From CAVQCJ01 sp963771835 (GTDB taxonomy: Bacteria > Actinomycetota > Actinomycetes > Prado026), in NCBI GenBank assembly GCA_963771835.1, contig CAVYVA010000004.1:682001-746000 (forward strand): a stretch of 64,000 nucleotides of DNA. The letters are read 5' to 3'. The notes beneath the pieces were generated by a model that saw only the letters and a program-made list of their open reading frames with translations, made no database searches and was not told the origin of the DNA. A program made the position numbers and the translations under genes. Positions within the stretch are counted from its first letter, which is position 1; every line of letters begins with the position of its first letter. This document shows, piece by piece, positions 57,101-64,000 of this stretch.

Positions 57101-57243
57101 ACACCGAGGGGCGGCTGAACACGTTCGGCACGGATGTCGACTCGTTCGACGCCCCCGTGTCCGCGCCGGGGAACCAGGTGGTCACCGCCGCCACCACCGG
57201 GGACACCTACTTCCTCGGAGTGCTGACCGTCAGCCACGGCTGA
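54192..57243 (+). CDS. Membrane-anchored ECF sigma factor fused to zinc finger and surface-type C-terminus, frameshifted
   Basis: About 1,016 residues. Sigma-2 (about 22-100, EDLVSEAFAKVLSV), sigma-4 (about 140-190, LPERWQTVLW... LTPAQVAPILGLTANGVAAL), zinc-finger anti-sigma motif H-x3-C-x2-C at His229, Cys233, Cys236. A first hydrophobic segment (250-275), an Ala/Gly-rich stretch (276-420) and a second hydrophobic segment (430-455) follow. A Ser/Thr/Pro linker with TP repeats leads to a DUF11-like domain and a C-terminal region with GLYWSGG and YAGWSLVVVYEDP. A +1 shift near 56036 splits it. GTG 54192. Confidence 0.88.
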
Positions 57244-57287
57244 GTCCAGGCCTCCCGCAGTCGCCGCGCGAGGCGATACTCGTCGGC

Positions 57288-57977
57288 ATGCCGGCCGGCC
57301 CCGTGCACATCGAAGTCGTCCTCGAGGTGGGGGCGAAGCGGACCTTCGCGACCGCGGTGGACTGGCCGGGCTGGTCGCGGTCCGCCCGCGGGGACGAGGC
57401 CGCACTGGACGCCCTGCTGTCGTACGCGGAGCGCTATGCGCCCGTCGCGGCCGGCGCCGATCTGGCCTTCCCGGCCGGACGTCCGGGCGCAGCCGTCACT
57501 GCGCGGGTGCTCGAACGGGTGGCCGGGGACGCGACCACCGACTTCGGCGCCCCCGGTGCGGTGACCGCCCCGGACTTCCGCCCTGTCGGCGAGCGGGACG
57601 CACGCCGGCTGTCCGCCCTGGTCGGCGCTGCCTGGGCGGTGCTCGACGCGGTCGCCGCCGTCGCGCCGGCCGAGCTGCGCAAGGGCCCGCGCGGCGGCGG
57701 CCGGGACCGGGACACGATGCTGGCCCACGTGGCCGGCGCCGAGGCGATGTACGCCCGGAGGATCGGCCTGCGCCTGCGCGAGCCGGCACCCGGCGACACC
57801 GTCGCGGTGGTCGGGAACCGCGCGGCGATCCTCGAGGTGCTCGGTCGGGCCTCGGACGGTGAGCGGCTGGTCGAGCCGAAGGGCTGGCCGGTCCGGTACG
57901 CGGCCGGGCGGATCGCCTGGCACGTCCTCGACCACGCCTGGGAGATGCAGGACCGCTCCGGCCCATCACCTTTCTGA
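57288..57977 (+). CDS. DinB/maleylpyruvate isomerase-like family protein
   Basis: A 229-residue protein. The first part (HIEVVLEVGAKRTFATAVDWPGWSR) and the helical second part with HVAGAEAMYARRIG and RIAWHVLDHAWEMQDR give the pattern of DinB-like four-helix proteins, whose three His bind metal. Here His in MLAHVAG and AWHVLDHAWE could serve. Substrate, perhaps a thiol-dependent transfer, is unknown. ATG 57288; it ends 19 bp from the convergent coxG stop. Confidence 0.75.
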   Translation: MPAGPVHIEVVLEVGAKRTFATAVDWPGWSRSARGDEAALDALLSYAERYAPVAAGADLAFPAGRPGAAVTARVLERVAGDATTDFGAPGAVTAPDFRPVGERDARRLSALVGAAWAVLDAVAAVAPAELRKGPRGGGRDRDTMLAHVAGAEAMYARRIGLRLREPAPGDTVAVVGNRAAILEVLGRASDGERLVEPKGWPVRYAAGRIAWHVLDHAWEMQDRSGPSPF

Positions 57978-57996
57978 CCACCCGTGCGGTCGGTCG

Positions 57997-58686
57997 TCAG
58001 CGGCGGGCGCGGCGGAGCAGGCGCCAGAGGACGTACAGCCCGAGCAGGGCGAGAAGGGGAGGCACCACGCGCTTCAGCACAGGTACGGCTGCGGTCTCCA
58101 TCAGGTCGATCGCGTCCGACGTCGGGCGCGGGGCGGGTGCGGCGGCAGGAGCCTGCGCCACGGCTGAGCCAGCTGCCGTCGTCTGAGCGGCCGCAGGCGT
58201 CGGCTCGGCGACGTCGGGGGCCGGGAGCTCGGCCGCGGCGGTGTCCGCCCCGAGCTGGTCGGCCAGGCACGTGGCGAACTGCCCGACCAGCTTGGCGGCC
58301 ACCTCGGCCATCACCCCGCGCCCGAACTGGGCCGGTCTGCCGGTGACGTTGAGGTCGGTCACGACCTTCACCCGCGTGCTGGACCCCTCCTCGTCCAGCT
58401 GCGCGTGGATCGTCGCGCTGGCCGTGCCCGGTCCGCGGGCCTCCTTGCCGGCCGCCTCGATCACGGCCCGCCCGGCCGCCTCGTCGCGCTCGGCGAACCG
58501 GGCCGTGCCGCCGTACGTCACGGTGATCGGTCCCAGCTTGACCTTGACCCGGCCCTTGAAGCCGTCGCCCTCGAACCCGTCGAACGTCGCCCCCGGCATG
58601 CATGGGGCGATGCGTTCGACGTCCATCAGGACGGCCCACGCCTGGGCCTTGGGGACCGGGACGACGAAGTCGTTCTCCAGCTCCAT
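57997..58686 (-). CDS. coxG: CoxG-like SRPBCC protein with C-terminal membrane anchor
   Basis: A 229-residue protein. The SRPBCC/CoxG domain (about 1-150) begins MELENDFVVPVPKAQAWAVL and contains CMPGATFDG and VTYGGTARF. An Ala/Pro linker and one C-terminal span (VPPLLALLGLYVLWRLL) with a basic end follow. In carboxydotrophs CoxG recruits CO dehydrogenase to the membrane. ATG 58686 overlaps the coxM stop (TGATG), so it is translated with the operon. Confidence 0.9.
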   Translation of the reverse strand: MELENDFVVPVPKAQAWAVLMDVERIAPCMPGATFDGFEGDGFKGRVKVKLGPITVTYGGTARFAERDEAAGRAVIEAAGKEARGPGTASATIHAQLDEEGSSTRVKVVTDLNVTGRPAQFGRGVMAEVAAKLVGQFATCLADQLGADTAAAELPAPDVAEPTPAAAQTTAAGSAVAQAPAAAPAPRPTSDAIDLMETAAVPVLKRVVPPLLALLGLYVLWRLLRRARR

Positions 58687-59540
58687 CAGATCCCGGCCGC
58701 TGCTGCGACTGCCCGCTTGGTGAGCACCCGGGCCAGGTGCCGCCGGTAGTCGGCGCCAGCGTGCAGGTCGGACGAGGGGTTGGCGCCGTCCGCTGCGTGC
58801 TCGGCGGCGGCGGCCACGATGGCGGCGGTGGCGTCCGCCCCGGCCAGCGCCGACTCGGTCGCCGACGCCCGCAACGGCGTCGAGCCCATGTTCGTCAGGC
58901 CGACCCGCGCCTCGGCGATCGAGCCGTTCGAGCGCCGGACGAGGGCGGCCACACCGACCAGCGCCCAGGCCTGGGCGGTCCGGTGGAACTTCTCGTAGTG
59001 GAAGCCCCAGCCGTCCTGCTTGGGCAGCCGGACCTCGACGAGCAGCTCGTCCGGTCCGACCGCGGTCTGCAGGTAGTCGACGAAGAAGTCCGCGGCCGCG
59101 ACGGTGCGCCGCCCGCCGGTGCTGGCGACGACCATCTCGGCCCCGCACGCGAGGGCGACCGCCGGCAGGTCGCCGGCCGGGTCGGCGTGCGCCAGGGCGC
59201 CGCCGAACGTCCCCCGGTGCCGTACGGCCGGGTCGGCGACGGTGCCGGTGGCGGCCACCAGCAACGGCGCATGCGCCTTCACCAGCGGGTCGTGGGCGAC
59301 CTCGTCGTGGGTCGTCATGGCCCCGATGACGATCGCGTCGCCGTCGTCGCGCACGCCGTGCAGCCCGTCGACGTCGCCCAGGTCCACCAGGACGCTCGGG
59401 TACGCCAGCCGCAGCCGCAGCAGCGGGATGAGGGACTGGCCGCCGGCCAGCACCTTCGCGTCCTCGCCGCCGGCGGTGAGGGCGGCCAGCGCGCCCTCGA
59501 TCGAGTCGGGCCGGGCGTAGTCGAAGCTCGCGGGGATCAC
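58686..59540 (-). CDS. coxM: Xanthine-dehydrogenase-family FAD subunit (CoxM-like)
   Basis: A 284-residue FAD-binding medium subunit. The FAD loop AGGQSLIPLLRLRLA, second site TVADPAVRHRGTFGGALAHADPAGD and C-terminal CO_deh_flav domain (FHRTAQAWALVGVAALV) are as expected. It passes electrons from the iron-sulfur subunit to quinones. GTG 59540 overlaps the coxL stop as GTGA; its own stop overlaps coxG. Confidence 0.95.
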   Translation of the reverse strand: MIPASFDYARPDSIEGALAALTAGGEDAKVLAGGQSLIPLLRLRLAYPSVLVDLGDVDGLHGVRDDGDAIVIGAMTTHDEVAHDPLVKAHAPLLVAATGTVADPAVRHRGTFGGALAHADPAGDLPAVALACGAEMVVASTGGRRTVAAADFFVDYLQTAVGPDELLVEVRLPKQDGWGFHYEKFHRTAQAWALVGVAALVRRSNGSIAEARVGLTNMGSTPLRASATESALAGADATAAIVAAAAEHAADGANPSSDLHAGADYRRHLARVLTKRAVAAAAGI

Positions 59541-61918
59541 AGCGCGCCTCCTTCGCGGCCCGCGTCCTGGATCGCGCGCCAGACGTTCTGCGGTGAGCAC
59601 GGCATCCGGATGTCGCCGACGCCGTGCGGTCTCAGCGCGTCGACGACGGCGTTGACCACGGCCGGTGTCGAGGCGATGGTGCCGGCCTCGCCGACCCCCT
59701 TCACCCCGAGCGCGTTCGTGGTCGACGGAGTGACGGTGCGCTCGGTGACGAAGTCGGGCAGGTCGGCGGCTGACGGAACCAGGTAGTCGACCATCGTGCC
59801 GGTGACCAGGTTGCCGTCCGCGTCGTACACCGCTTCCTCGAAGAGCGCCTGGGCGACGCCCTGCGCGATGCCGCCGTGCACCTGGCCCTCGACGATCATC
59901 GGGTTCACGACGTTGCCGATGTCGTCGACCGCGACGTACGAGCGGATCGTCACGGCGCCGGTCTCGGTGTCCACCTCGGCCGCGCACAGGTGCGTCCCGT
60001 GCGGGTACGAGAACTGCTGCGGGTCGAGGGTCGAGTCGGCGACCAGCGTGGGCTCCACGCCGTCCGGCAGGTCGTGCGCCGTGAACGCCTCGAACGCCAC
60101 CGCCTGGATCGCCTTCTCGGCCCCGGGAGTGCCCTTCACCTTGAAGACGCCGTTCTCGAACTCGAGGTCGCCCGGGTCGCACTCGAGCTGGTGCGCCGCG
60201 ATGACCCTGGCCTTCTCGACCACCCGCTCGGCCGCCTGCAGCACGGCGATACCGCCGACGACGAGCGAGCGCGAGCCGTAGGTGTCCATGCCGTGGGGGG
60301 CCATCTTGGTGTCGCCGTGGATGACCTCGATGTCCTCGAACGGCACGCCGAGCGCGTCGGCGGCGATCTGGCTCCACGCCGTCTCGTGGCCCTGGCCGTG
60401 CGGTGACGTGCCAGTCACCACCTCGACCTTGCCGGTCGGCGTGATACGCACGGTCGAGCTCTCCCAGCCGCCGGCGACGTACTTCAGCGCGGACAGGATC
60501 CGCGACGGCGCGAGCCCGCACATCTCGGTGAACGTCGAGATGCCGATGCCGAGCTGGACCGGGTCGTTCGACGCGCGGCGCTGCTGCTGCTCGGCCCGGA
60601 GCGCGTCGTAGCCGAACAGCTCCTTGGCCCGGTCGGTCGCCTGCTCGTAGTTGCCGCTGTCGTACTCGAGGCCGGCGATCGTGGCGAACGGGAACTCATC
60701 GTGCTTGATCCAGTTCTTCTCGCGCAGCACGAGCGGGTCCATGCCCAGCTCGGCGGCGAGGTCGTCCATGATCCGTTCGATCGCGTACGTCGCCTCCGGT
60801 CGTCCGGCCCCGCGGTACGCATCGGTCGGCGTCTTCGTCGAGAACACGCCGGTGGTGCCGAAGTGGTAGGCCTCGAACTTGTAGATCGCGTTGTACATGA
60901 ACGCGCCGAGCAGCGGGATGCCCGGCGTGATGATCTGCAGGTACGCACCCATGTCCGCGAGCAGCTCGACGTGCAGTCCGAGCAGCGTGCCGTCGGGAAG
61001 GTACGAGACCTCGATGTCCTGGATCTGGTCGCGGCCGTGGATGGTGGCGACGTAGCCCTCGCTGCGCGACTCCGTCCACTTCACCGGCCGGCCGAGCCGG
61101 CTGGCGACGAGGACCGCGATGACCTCTTCGCGGTAGAGGTCCAGCTTGGAGCCGAACCCGCCGCCGACGTCCGGCGCGATCACCCGGATCTTGTGCTCCG
61201 GGATCCCGGTGACCAGCGCCAGCAGCACCCGCACCACGTGCGGGATCTGGGTGGCCGACCAGAGCGTGACCTCACCGGTCGCCGCCATCGGTGCGCACAC
61301 CACGGCGCGCGGCTCCATGGCGTTCGGGATCAGCCGCTGCTGGATGTACCGGCGGTGGAGCACCTTCCCGCCGCCGGCCTCCGCCTTGGCCTTCGACTGC
61401 GCGTAGTCGCCGCCGTTGAGCTCCCAGTAGAAACACTTGTTGGTGCCCTTGTCGGAGTGCACGAGCTGGGCGCCGTCGGCGAGCGCGGCCTCCATGTCCA
61501 GCACGGGGGCGAGCGGGGTGTAGTCGACCTCGATGGCCTCGAGCGCGTCGGCCGCCTGGTACCGCGACTCCGCCACGACGACGGCCACGGGCTCGCCGGA
61601 GTACCGGACCTCGTCCACGGCGAGCGCCGGGTGGGCCGGCGTCACCATGTCGTCGGTCACCGGCCACACGCACGGCACCCCGGCCCCGCCCATGTCGGCC
61701 GAGGTGTACACCGCGACGACGCCAGGGCGCGACAGGGCCGGTGTCGCGTCCAGCCGGTCGATGCGCGCGTGCGCCATCGGGCTGCGCAGCACCGCCATGT
61801 ACAGCATGCCGGGGAGCTGGATGTTGTCGGTCCAGTTCGTCTCGCCGGTGACCAGCCTGGCGTCCTCTTTGCGCAGGAGCGGCTGCCCGACCAGATTCGC
61901 GCTGGTGTCGACGGTCAC
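59537..61918 (-). CDS. coxL: Form II CO-dehydrogenase-like molybdopterin large subunit (CoxL-like)
   Basis: A 793-residue molybdenum hydroxylase large subunit. PDVGGGFGSKLD and SPHGQGHETAW bind cofactor, and GVKGVGEAGTIA holds the catalytic Glu. The active-site loop reads DAYRGAGRPEA, the form II AYRGAGR type, not AYxCSFR of proven CO oxidisers. Subunit order S-L-M also fits form II. Real substrate is therefore open: CO or another aldehyde/heterocycle. Intact over 2.4 kb. GTG 61918 overlaps the coxS stop. Confidence 0.93.
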   Translation of the reverse strand: MTVDTSANLVGQPLLRKEDARLVTGETNWTDNIQLPGMLYMAVLRSPMAHARIDRLDATPALSRPGVVAVYTSADMGGAGVPCVWPVTDDMVTPAHPALAVDEVRYSGEPVAVVVAESRYQAADALEAIEVDYTPLAPVLDMEAALADGAQLVHSDKGTNKCFYWELNGGDYAQSKAKAEAGGGKVLHRRYIQQRLIPNAMEPRAVVCAPMAATGEVTLWSATQIPHVVRVLLALVTGIPEHKIRVIAPDVGGGFGSKLDLYREEVIAVLVASRLGRPVKWTESRSEGYVATIHGRDQIQDIEVSYLPDGTLLGLHVELLADMGAYLQIITPGIPLLGAFMYNAIYKFEAYHFGTTGVFSTKTPTDAYRGAGRPEATYAIERIMDDLAAELGMDPLVLREKNWIKHDEFPFATIAGLEYDSGNYEQATDRAKELFGYDALRAEQQQRRASNDPVQLGIGISTFTEMCGLAPSRILSALKYVAGGWESSTVRITPTGKVEVVTGTSPHGQGHETAWSQIAADALGVPFEDIEVIHGDTKMAPHGMDTYGSRSLVVGGIAVLQAAERVVEKARVIAAHQLECDPGDLEFENGVFKVKGTPGAEKAIQAVAFEAFTAHDLPDGVEPTLVADSTLDPQQFSYPHGTHLCAAEVDTETGAVTIRSYVAVDDIGNVVNPMIVEGQVHGGIAQGVAQALFEEAVYDADGNLVTGTMVDYLVPSAADLPDFVTERTVTPSTTNALGVKGVGEAGTIASTPAVVNAVVDALRPHGVGDIRMPCSPQNVWRAIQDAGREGGAL

Positions 61919-62394
61919 TTCGCGGCTCCCCTCAGCTCGGCGGCGGCCGCCTGCACGGCGCGCACGATGTTCACGTAGCCGGTGCACCGGCACAGGTTGC
62001 CCTCGAGGCCGTCACGGACCTCCGCGTCGGTGGGGTCGGGGTTGTCCTTCAGCAGGTCGACGGCCGCGAGCATCATGCCGGGGGTGCAGTAGCCGCACTG
62101 AAGACCGTGCTCGGAGTGGAAGGCCTTCTGGATGGGGTGCCACTCACCGTTCGCAAGACCCTGCACCGTGGTGATCTCGGCGCCGTCGGCCTGCACCGCG
62201 AGCATCGCGCAGCTCTTCACGGAGCGGCCCCCCAGCAGCACGGTGCAGGCTCCGCAGTTCGAGGTGTCGCAGCCGATGGGGGTGCCGGTGCGGCCGAGGT
62301 CGTCACGCAGGAAGTGGACGAGGAGCCGCCTCGGCTCCACATCGCGGTCGTACTTCGTTCCGTCGACGGTGACGCTGACGTGGACCGTGCTCAA
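61915..62394 (-). CDS. coxS: Two [2Fe-2S] small subunit (CoxS-like)
   Basis: A 159-residue subunit with a plant-type ferredoxin cluster (GCDTSNCGACTVLLGG and SCAML) and a second helical cluster domain (QCGYCTPGM and LCRCTGYVNI). It carries electrons from the molybdenum site to FAD. The likely start is TTG 62394, as GGGGGTG lies 5 nt before it and no ATG or GTG comes before the first conserved strand. First gene of the coxSLM-coxG operon. Confidence 0.95.
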   Translation of the reverse strand: MSTVHVSVTVDGTKYDRDVEPRRLLVHFLRDDLGRTGTPIGCDTSNCGACTVLLGGRSVKSCAMLAVQADGAEITTVQGLANGEWHPIQKAFHSEHGLQCGYCTPGMMLAAVDLLKDNPDPTDAEVRDGLEGNLCRCTGYVNIVRAVQAAAAELRGAAK

Positions 62395-62512
62395 GGGGCA
62401 CCCCCAACGGGTCTGAAGGACGTATAGGCGCACCCTAGGACGCTCCCCGCGGTCGCACCACAGGAACGGGCGGTGGGTTTGGACCGTCGTCAGGCTGCCG
62501 CGACGGCCCGGC

Positions 62513-63341
62513 TCAACGCTTGGGCCGGCCCCGCCGGTAGGTGGCCGCGACCAGGCCCCGCGGAGCATGCCGGGCCAGCGTCGACAGAACCTTCCAACGG
62601 GCCGTCGGCACGCTGACCGGCCGGCCGCGGCCCAGGTCGGCGAGGGCGCCGTCGACCACCTGGTCGACCGTCAGCCACAGCCAGTCCGGGATCGCACTGA
62701 CGTCCATCCCGCCACGCTGGTGGAACTCGGTACGGACGAAGCCCGGGCAGACGGCGGTCGCCCGCACGCCCGTGCCGGCCAGCTCCGCGGCCAGCCCTTC
62801 GGTGAACGTCGTCACCCAGGACTTGGCCGCGTTGTAGGAGCCGCCGGGGATCCACCCGCCGACGGAGGAGATGTTGACGACCGCGCCGGCGCCGCGCGCG
62901 ACCATGCCGGGGACCGCCGCATGCGTCAGCCGCAGCACCGCCCGGACCAGGACGTCCAGCTGTTCCTCCTCCGCGTCGACCGTGCTGACCGCGAACCGCC
63001 GGTTGACCCCGAAGCCCGCGTTGTTGACCAGCAGCGCGACCGGGCGCGAGGCGTCGTCGAGCGCGGTGCTCGACCCGCAGGCACTGCTCACGGTCGGACA
63101 GGTCCGCCGGCAGGACCTGGACGGCGCCGCCGTAGCGGTGCCGCAGGTCGGCCGCCTGCTGGTCCAGGCGGTCCACCGAGCGCGCGACCAGGACGAGGTC
63201 GTAGCCCCGCGACGCCAGCCGCTCGGCGAAGGCCGCCCCGATCCCGGACGTCGACCCCGTCACCAGCGCCACCGGCGCCCTCGATGCCCTCGATCCACTC
63301 GGTGCACTCGAAGCCCTCGAAGCCCCCGAAGCCCTGCTCAT
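62513..63341 (-). CDS. SDR family NAD(P)-dependent oxidoreductase, frameshifted
   Basis: About 275 residues. TGSTSGIGAAFAE is the nucleotide motif, NNAGFGVN and NISSVGG carry the active-site Ser, SYNAAKSW the Tyr and Lys, and CPGFVRTEFH follows. A classical SDR near the DltE/YqjQ group. A +1 shift near 63063 lies between EHR and LDDASRPVALL. The N-terminus has a short Ser/Ala/Arg repeat from GAAGCCC-like DNA repeats (about 63308-63335). ATG 63341. Substrate unknown. Confidence 0.88.
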
Positions 63342-63390
63342 GCCCCCAGCCTCGCACCACCTTCCCCAGGGGGCCTCTACGGTGGGCCGC

Positions 63391-64000
63391 GTGAAGAGGT
63401 CCCGGCCACTGCTCGCCCCGCACCTGGCGGGGCTGGGGACGACGATCTTCGCGGAGATGTCGGCGCTGGCGACCGCCACGGGCTCGATCAACCTGGGCCA
63501 GGGGTTCCCGGACACGGACGGGCCGCGCGCGGTGGCCGAGGCGGCTGCGGCGGCGATCCTGGCGGGGCGGGGGAACCAGTACCCGCCCGGGCCGGGCATC
63601 CCGGAGCTGCGGCACGCGATCGCCGCTCACCAGCTGGCGCAGTACGGCATCGGGCTCGACCCCGACACCCAGGTCCTGGTCACCGCGGGGGCCACCGAGG
63701 CGATCGCCGCGGCGATCCTCGCGCTGGTCGACACCGGCGACGAGGTGATCGCGCTTGAGCCGTACTACGACTCGTACGCCGCGACCGTCGCGATGGCCCG
63801 CGGCGTGCGGGTCCCGGTGACGCTGCGGGCGCCGTCGTTCCGGCTGGACGTGGCCGCGCTGCGCGCCGCAGTCACCGACCGGACGCGGCTGATCCTGCTG
63901 AACAGCCCGCACAACCCGACCGGCACCGTGCTCACCCGCGACGAGCTGGCCGCGGTCGCCGCCGTCGCGGTCGAGCACGACCTGCTGGTCGTCAGCGACG
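63391..64000 (+). CDS. Class I/II PLP aminotransferase, 5' part (DapC-like)
   Basis: The first 203 codons; the gene continues past the window. INLGQGFPDTDGP, GRGNQYPPGPGIPELRHAI, TAGATEAIAAAILALVD, EPYYDSYAA and NSPHNPTGTVL are typical of fold-type I aminotransferases of the kynurenine/N-succinyldiaminopimelate group. The PLP Lys would be beyond the edge. GTG 63391, divergent from the SDR over 49 bp. DapC in lysine/peptidoglycan synthesis is likely but not proven. Confidence 0.9.
   Translation, partial: MKRSRPLLAPHLAGLGTTIFAEMSALATATGSINLGQGFPDTDGPRAVAEAAAAAILAGRGNQYPPGPGIPELRHAIAAHQLAQYGIGLDPDTQVLVTAGATEAIAAAILALVDTGDEVIALEPYYDSYAATVAMARGVRVPVTLRAPSFRLDVAALRAAVTDRTRLILLNSPHNPTGTVLTRDELAAVAAVAVEHDLLVVSD

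Overview
The window is one continuous stretch of very GC-rich bacterial chromosome. Third codon positions are almost always G or C, and GTG starts and GTGA/ATGA stop-start overlaps are common. A BldC-type regulator, a DUF3073 protein, a DUF3151 protein next to purA and fba, a Corynebacterium-type glycogen synthase and a PurF N-terminus matching the streptomycete form place it in the Actinomycetota (class Actinomycetes). I cannot name an order or genus. There is no rRNA operon, CRISPR array, prophage or intact transposon.

Layout. 0-11.4 kb: 3' end of glycogen synthase, hydrolases, a PAS-PAS-GGDEF-EAL c-di-GMP enzyme, tRNA-Glu, tRNA-Asp and tRNA-Phe, a large LuxR-family ATPase regulator, an oxidoreductase and an acetyl xylan esterase. 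11.5-16 kb: bldC divergent from a valine dehydrogenase gene, then DUF3073 convergent with purF-purM. 16-22 kb: a potA-potD-potB-potC spermidine/putrescine-type ABC operon followed by an acyltransferase. 22-30 kb: a long minus-strand operon purC-galE-DUF167-purS-purQ-purL-fadD-sterol carrier protein, mostly joined by 1-4 nt overlaps. 30-39 kb: purB, an FHA-HTH protein, a 1,270-residue secreted subtilase, purD. 39-47.5 kb: an ATP-dependent DNA ligase, a PaiB-like flavoprotein, a methyltransferase, an amidohydrolase, a class III aminotransferase, GNAT, purA and DUF3151. 47.5-53 kb: fba, an RNA methyltransferase, DedA, LemA, pyrE and an array of five hairpins. 53-57.3 kb: a degenerate GGDEF protein and a roughly 1,016-residue ECF sigma factor fused to a zinc finger, hydrophobic segments and an outer-surface-type C-terminus. 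57.3-64 kb: a form II CO-dehydrogenase-like coxSLM-coxG operon, an SDR and the start of an aminotransferase. purF, D, S, Q, L, M, C, B and A lie within about 34 kb, giving most of de novo IMP/AMP synthesis; purN, purE/K and purH are not here.

Main caution. About twenty genes, including single-copy pur genes, are broken by small indels. I can resolve 36 frame breaks from conserved residues on both sides, and every one is a net +1 (one extra base). They cluster at 22.4-26.7 kb and 42.3-44.9 kb. I treat them as insertion-type consensus errors and annotate the genes as whole loci with 'frameshift' notes.

Most interesting signals: the membrane-anchored sigma factor fusion; five consecutive stem-loops with C-rich CCCTC loops filling one intergenic region; and a 72-bp repeat family with terminal inverted repeats (three copies). 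One repeat copy sits in purQ, and its exact removal restores a normal PurQ C-terminus and the purQ/purL overlap.
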